Part shown: in pieces, positions 62,815 through 64,000 of the stretch
Layout of the letters: each line of letters opens with the position of its first letter
Position numbering within the stretch: the first letter of the stretch is position 1
From: JBFAPK01 sp040676675
GTDB lineage: Bacteria > Actinomycetota > Actinomycetes > Mycobacteriales > Micromonosporaceae
NCBI RefSeq assembly: GCF_040676675.1
Contig: NZ_JBFAPK010000019.1
Coordinates: forward strand, 1-64,000
DNA: 64,000 nucleotides
Reading direction: 5' to 3'
Notes under the pieces: model-generated
The model's database searches: none
Told to the model about the DNA's origin: nothing
The model's input: the letters and a program-made list of their open reading frames with translations, nothing else
Position numbers and translations under genes: made by a program

Positions 62815-64000
62815 GGCGCTCGCTCCAGGGGCTCGGCTTGCGGGTCTGCCCGACGTTGCGGACGTGCTTGGTCAGCTCCCGCAACACCATCGGGTCCGGC
62901 TCGGGCGGCGGAAGGTAGATGCTGGTCGCCAGGTCCGCGTCGGATCGCCGCGCCCGGCGCAGCCGCTCGGCGGCATCGTCCCAGCGCCTCTCCCAGCCGG
63001 GCGGGCAGGCGATTCCGTTCGGCTCGGCGTAGACCGCGTCGACCAGCTCCGGCACCTCGTCGGGCAGCCGCAGCTCGGTACGCTCACGCAGCAGCGCCCA
63101 GGTGCGCAGCAGGATCGCGTCGGCGTAGATGTTGACCGTGTACGCGGCCCACTTCGGGCCGGCCCGCTTCTCGGTCACGCCGAGGATGGCCAGCACCGGC
63201 GGCGCGTCCGGGTCGATGCGGCGGAACCGGTGCAGCCGGCCAGCCCGCTGCACGATGCCGTCGACCGGTGCCACGTCGCTGGCCATCGCGTCGAAGTCCA
63301 GGTCGAGGCTCTGCTCCAGCACCTGGGTACCGACCACAATGTAGCCGGACGCGGGCGCGCGGGTGCCGTCCTCGCCGAAGAGCCGCCGCAACTCGGCCTC
63401 GACCCGGGCGCGCTGGCCGCCGGCAAGCTGGCCGGTCAGCTTGACGATCCTCGGCCGTCGGTGCTCCGGCAGCGACGCCGCCGCCTTGGTCAGCGCGTCG
63501 AAGGTCCGGTCCGCACGCTTCACCAGGTTGTGGACGATCGCCACGCCCCAACCGCGCGCCGCCCGCTCCAGCGCCCACCCGACCAGGTCCCGGTCGGGAA
63601 CGGTGACGAGCCGGACCGGGCGGTCGGTGTTGGTGGGGGAGGCGTCGGCGCGTACCTCGATCGGGACGCCGTGGTGGTCGAGCCAGAGCGCCCGGGGGTA
63701 GCCCGACGGCGGCGGCAGGTCGAGCCGGTCGGGACGGCCGCGGCGCGCGCCCGCGTACCAGGCGGTGACCAGCTCGGCCCGGCGCGCGGCCGGCAGCGTC
63801 GCGGAGAGAACGATCACGGGTACGCCGAGCCAGCCCAGCCACGCGAGTACCCGGTCGAGAAGCGTGGACATGTGCACGTCGTAGCTGTGCACCTCATCCA
63901 GGATCACGACCCGGTTCGACAGCCCCACCAGCGGTACGGGTGCCCACGGTCGCCGGATGCCGGCCTGGAGGACGCGGTCGATGGTGCCGACCGCCAGCGG
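62807..64000 (-). CDS. cas3: Cas3 helicase-nuclease (5' end outside window)
   Basis: Partial: 397 residues visible, starting mid-protein with LAVGTIDRVLQAG. The SF2 helicase motifs are DEVHSYD (Walker B), VLSATLP (motif III), VIVGTQVLEQSLDLDFD and QRAGRLHR (motif VI). The HD nuclease domain and Walker A lie beyond the right edge. The frame ends at 62807 after PSPWSERHG, before the C-terminal domain expected of Cas3, which appears in the overlapping downstream ORF. Cas3 unwinds and degrades target DNA after Cascade binding. Confidence 0.93.
   Translation of the reverse strand, partial: PLAVGTIDRVLQAGIRRPWAPVPLVGLSNRVVILDEVHSYDVHMSTLLDRVLAWLGWLGVPVIVLSATLPAARRAELVTAWYAGARRGRPDRLDLPPPSGYPRALWLDHHGVPIEVRADASPTNTDRPVRLVTVPDRDLVGWALERAARGWGVAIVHNLVKRADRTFDALTKAAASLPEHRRPRIVKLTGQLAGGQRARVEAELRRLFGEDGTRAPASGYIVVGTQVLEQSLDLDFDAMASDVAPVDGIVQRAGRLHRFRRIDPDAPPVLAILGVTEKRAGPKWAAYTVNIYADAILLRTWALLRERTELRLPDEVPELVDAVYAEPNGIACPPGWERRWDDAAERLRRARRSDADLATSIYLPPPEPDPMVLRELTKHVRNVGQTRKPSPWSERHG

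Overview
The window is about 64 kb of very GC-rich DNA with dense GTG/TTG starts, many 4-base start/stop overlaps, leaderless-looking promoters and actinobacterial families (DUF5753/DUF397 pairs, DUF4439, DUF4081-GNAT, deazaflavin-dependent nitroreductase, a mycothiol-type quinone reductase). It reads as a chromosomal segment of an actinomycete, most likely a Micromonosporaceae member. This is inferred from gene content and order; no rRNA, tRNA or single species-diagnostic gene was seen.

Layout. 1-6.8 kb: a PadR regulator divergent from an MFS exporter with two operator-like dyads between them, a DUF4081-GNAT acetyltransferase, and a three-gene xylose-type sugar ABC importer. 6.8-16.6 kb: a DUF998-like membrane protein coupled to a glutathionyl-hydroquinone-reductase-type enzyme, an LLM flavin oxidoreductase, a thiolase, a PAS-GGDEF-EAL protein, two small membrane proteins, relics of a DUF5753/DUF397 pair, an MBL hydrolase and a lipoprotein. 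16.6-22.2 kb: a secreted amidase, methionine aminopeptidase, a VIT1-type transporter, a DDN-type nitroreductase, a second PadR and two DUF4439-like genes.

22.4-39.6 kb is the conserved translation/RNA core: rimP-nusA-ylxR-infB, a perfect terminator, a DUF503 gene, rbfA, an NrnA-like DHH phosphoesterase, two small membrane proteins, a 32-residue candidate small protein, MATE, truB, ribF, rpsO, pnp and an M16 peptidase. The rpsO-pnp intercistronic hairpin is very strong.

39.6-56.8 kb is accessory. It has an orphan HigA-like antitoxin whose toxin survives only as a 3' fragment abutting a two-gene ARPP-2-like/vWA module, a divergent HELAH putative metalloprotease, a TetR facing a membrane protein across a clear operator, a MacB-like ABC exporter divergent from a NarL-type two-component system, and several membrane proteins of unknown role.

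56.9-64 kb is a type I-E CRISPR-Cas locus. A 7-repeat, 6-spacer array reads rightward from an apparent leader and converges on leftward cas3-(Cas3 C-terminal ORF)-cas8e-cas11-cas7e-cas5e-cas6e. No cas1 or cas2 lies between cas6e and the array, and the Cas3 C-terminal domain appears to be encoded by a separate ORF overlapping the helicase ORF by 8 nt. cas3 runs off the right edge.

The best candidates for something under-described are the vWA/ARPP-2-like pair with its toxin-gene scar (40-42.8 kb), the split Cas3 with the adaptation-less I-E locus, and the small protein with its own terminator at 30.9 kb. All need homology searches, which could not be run here.
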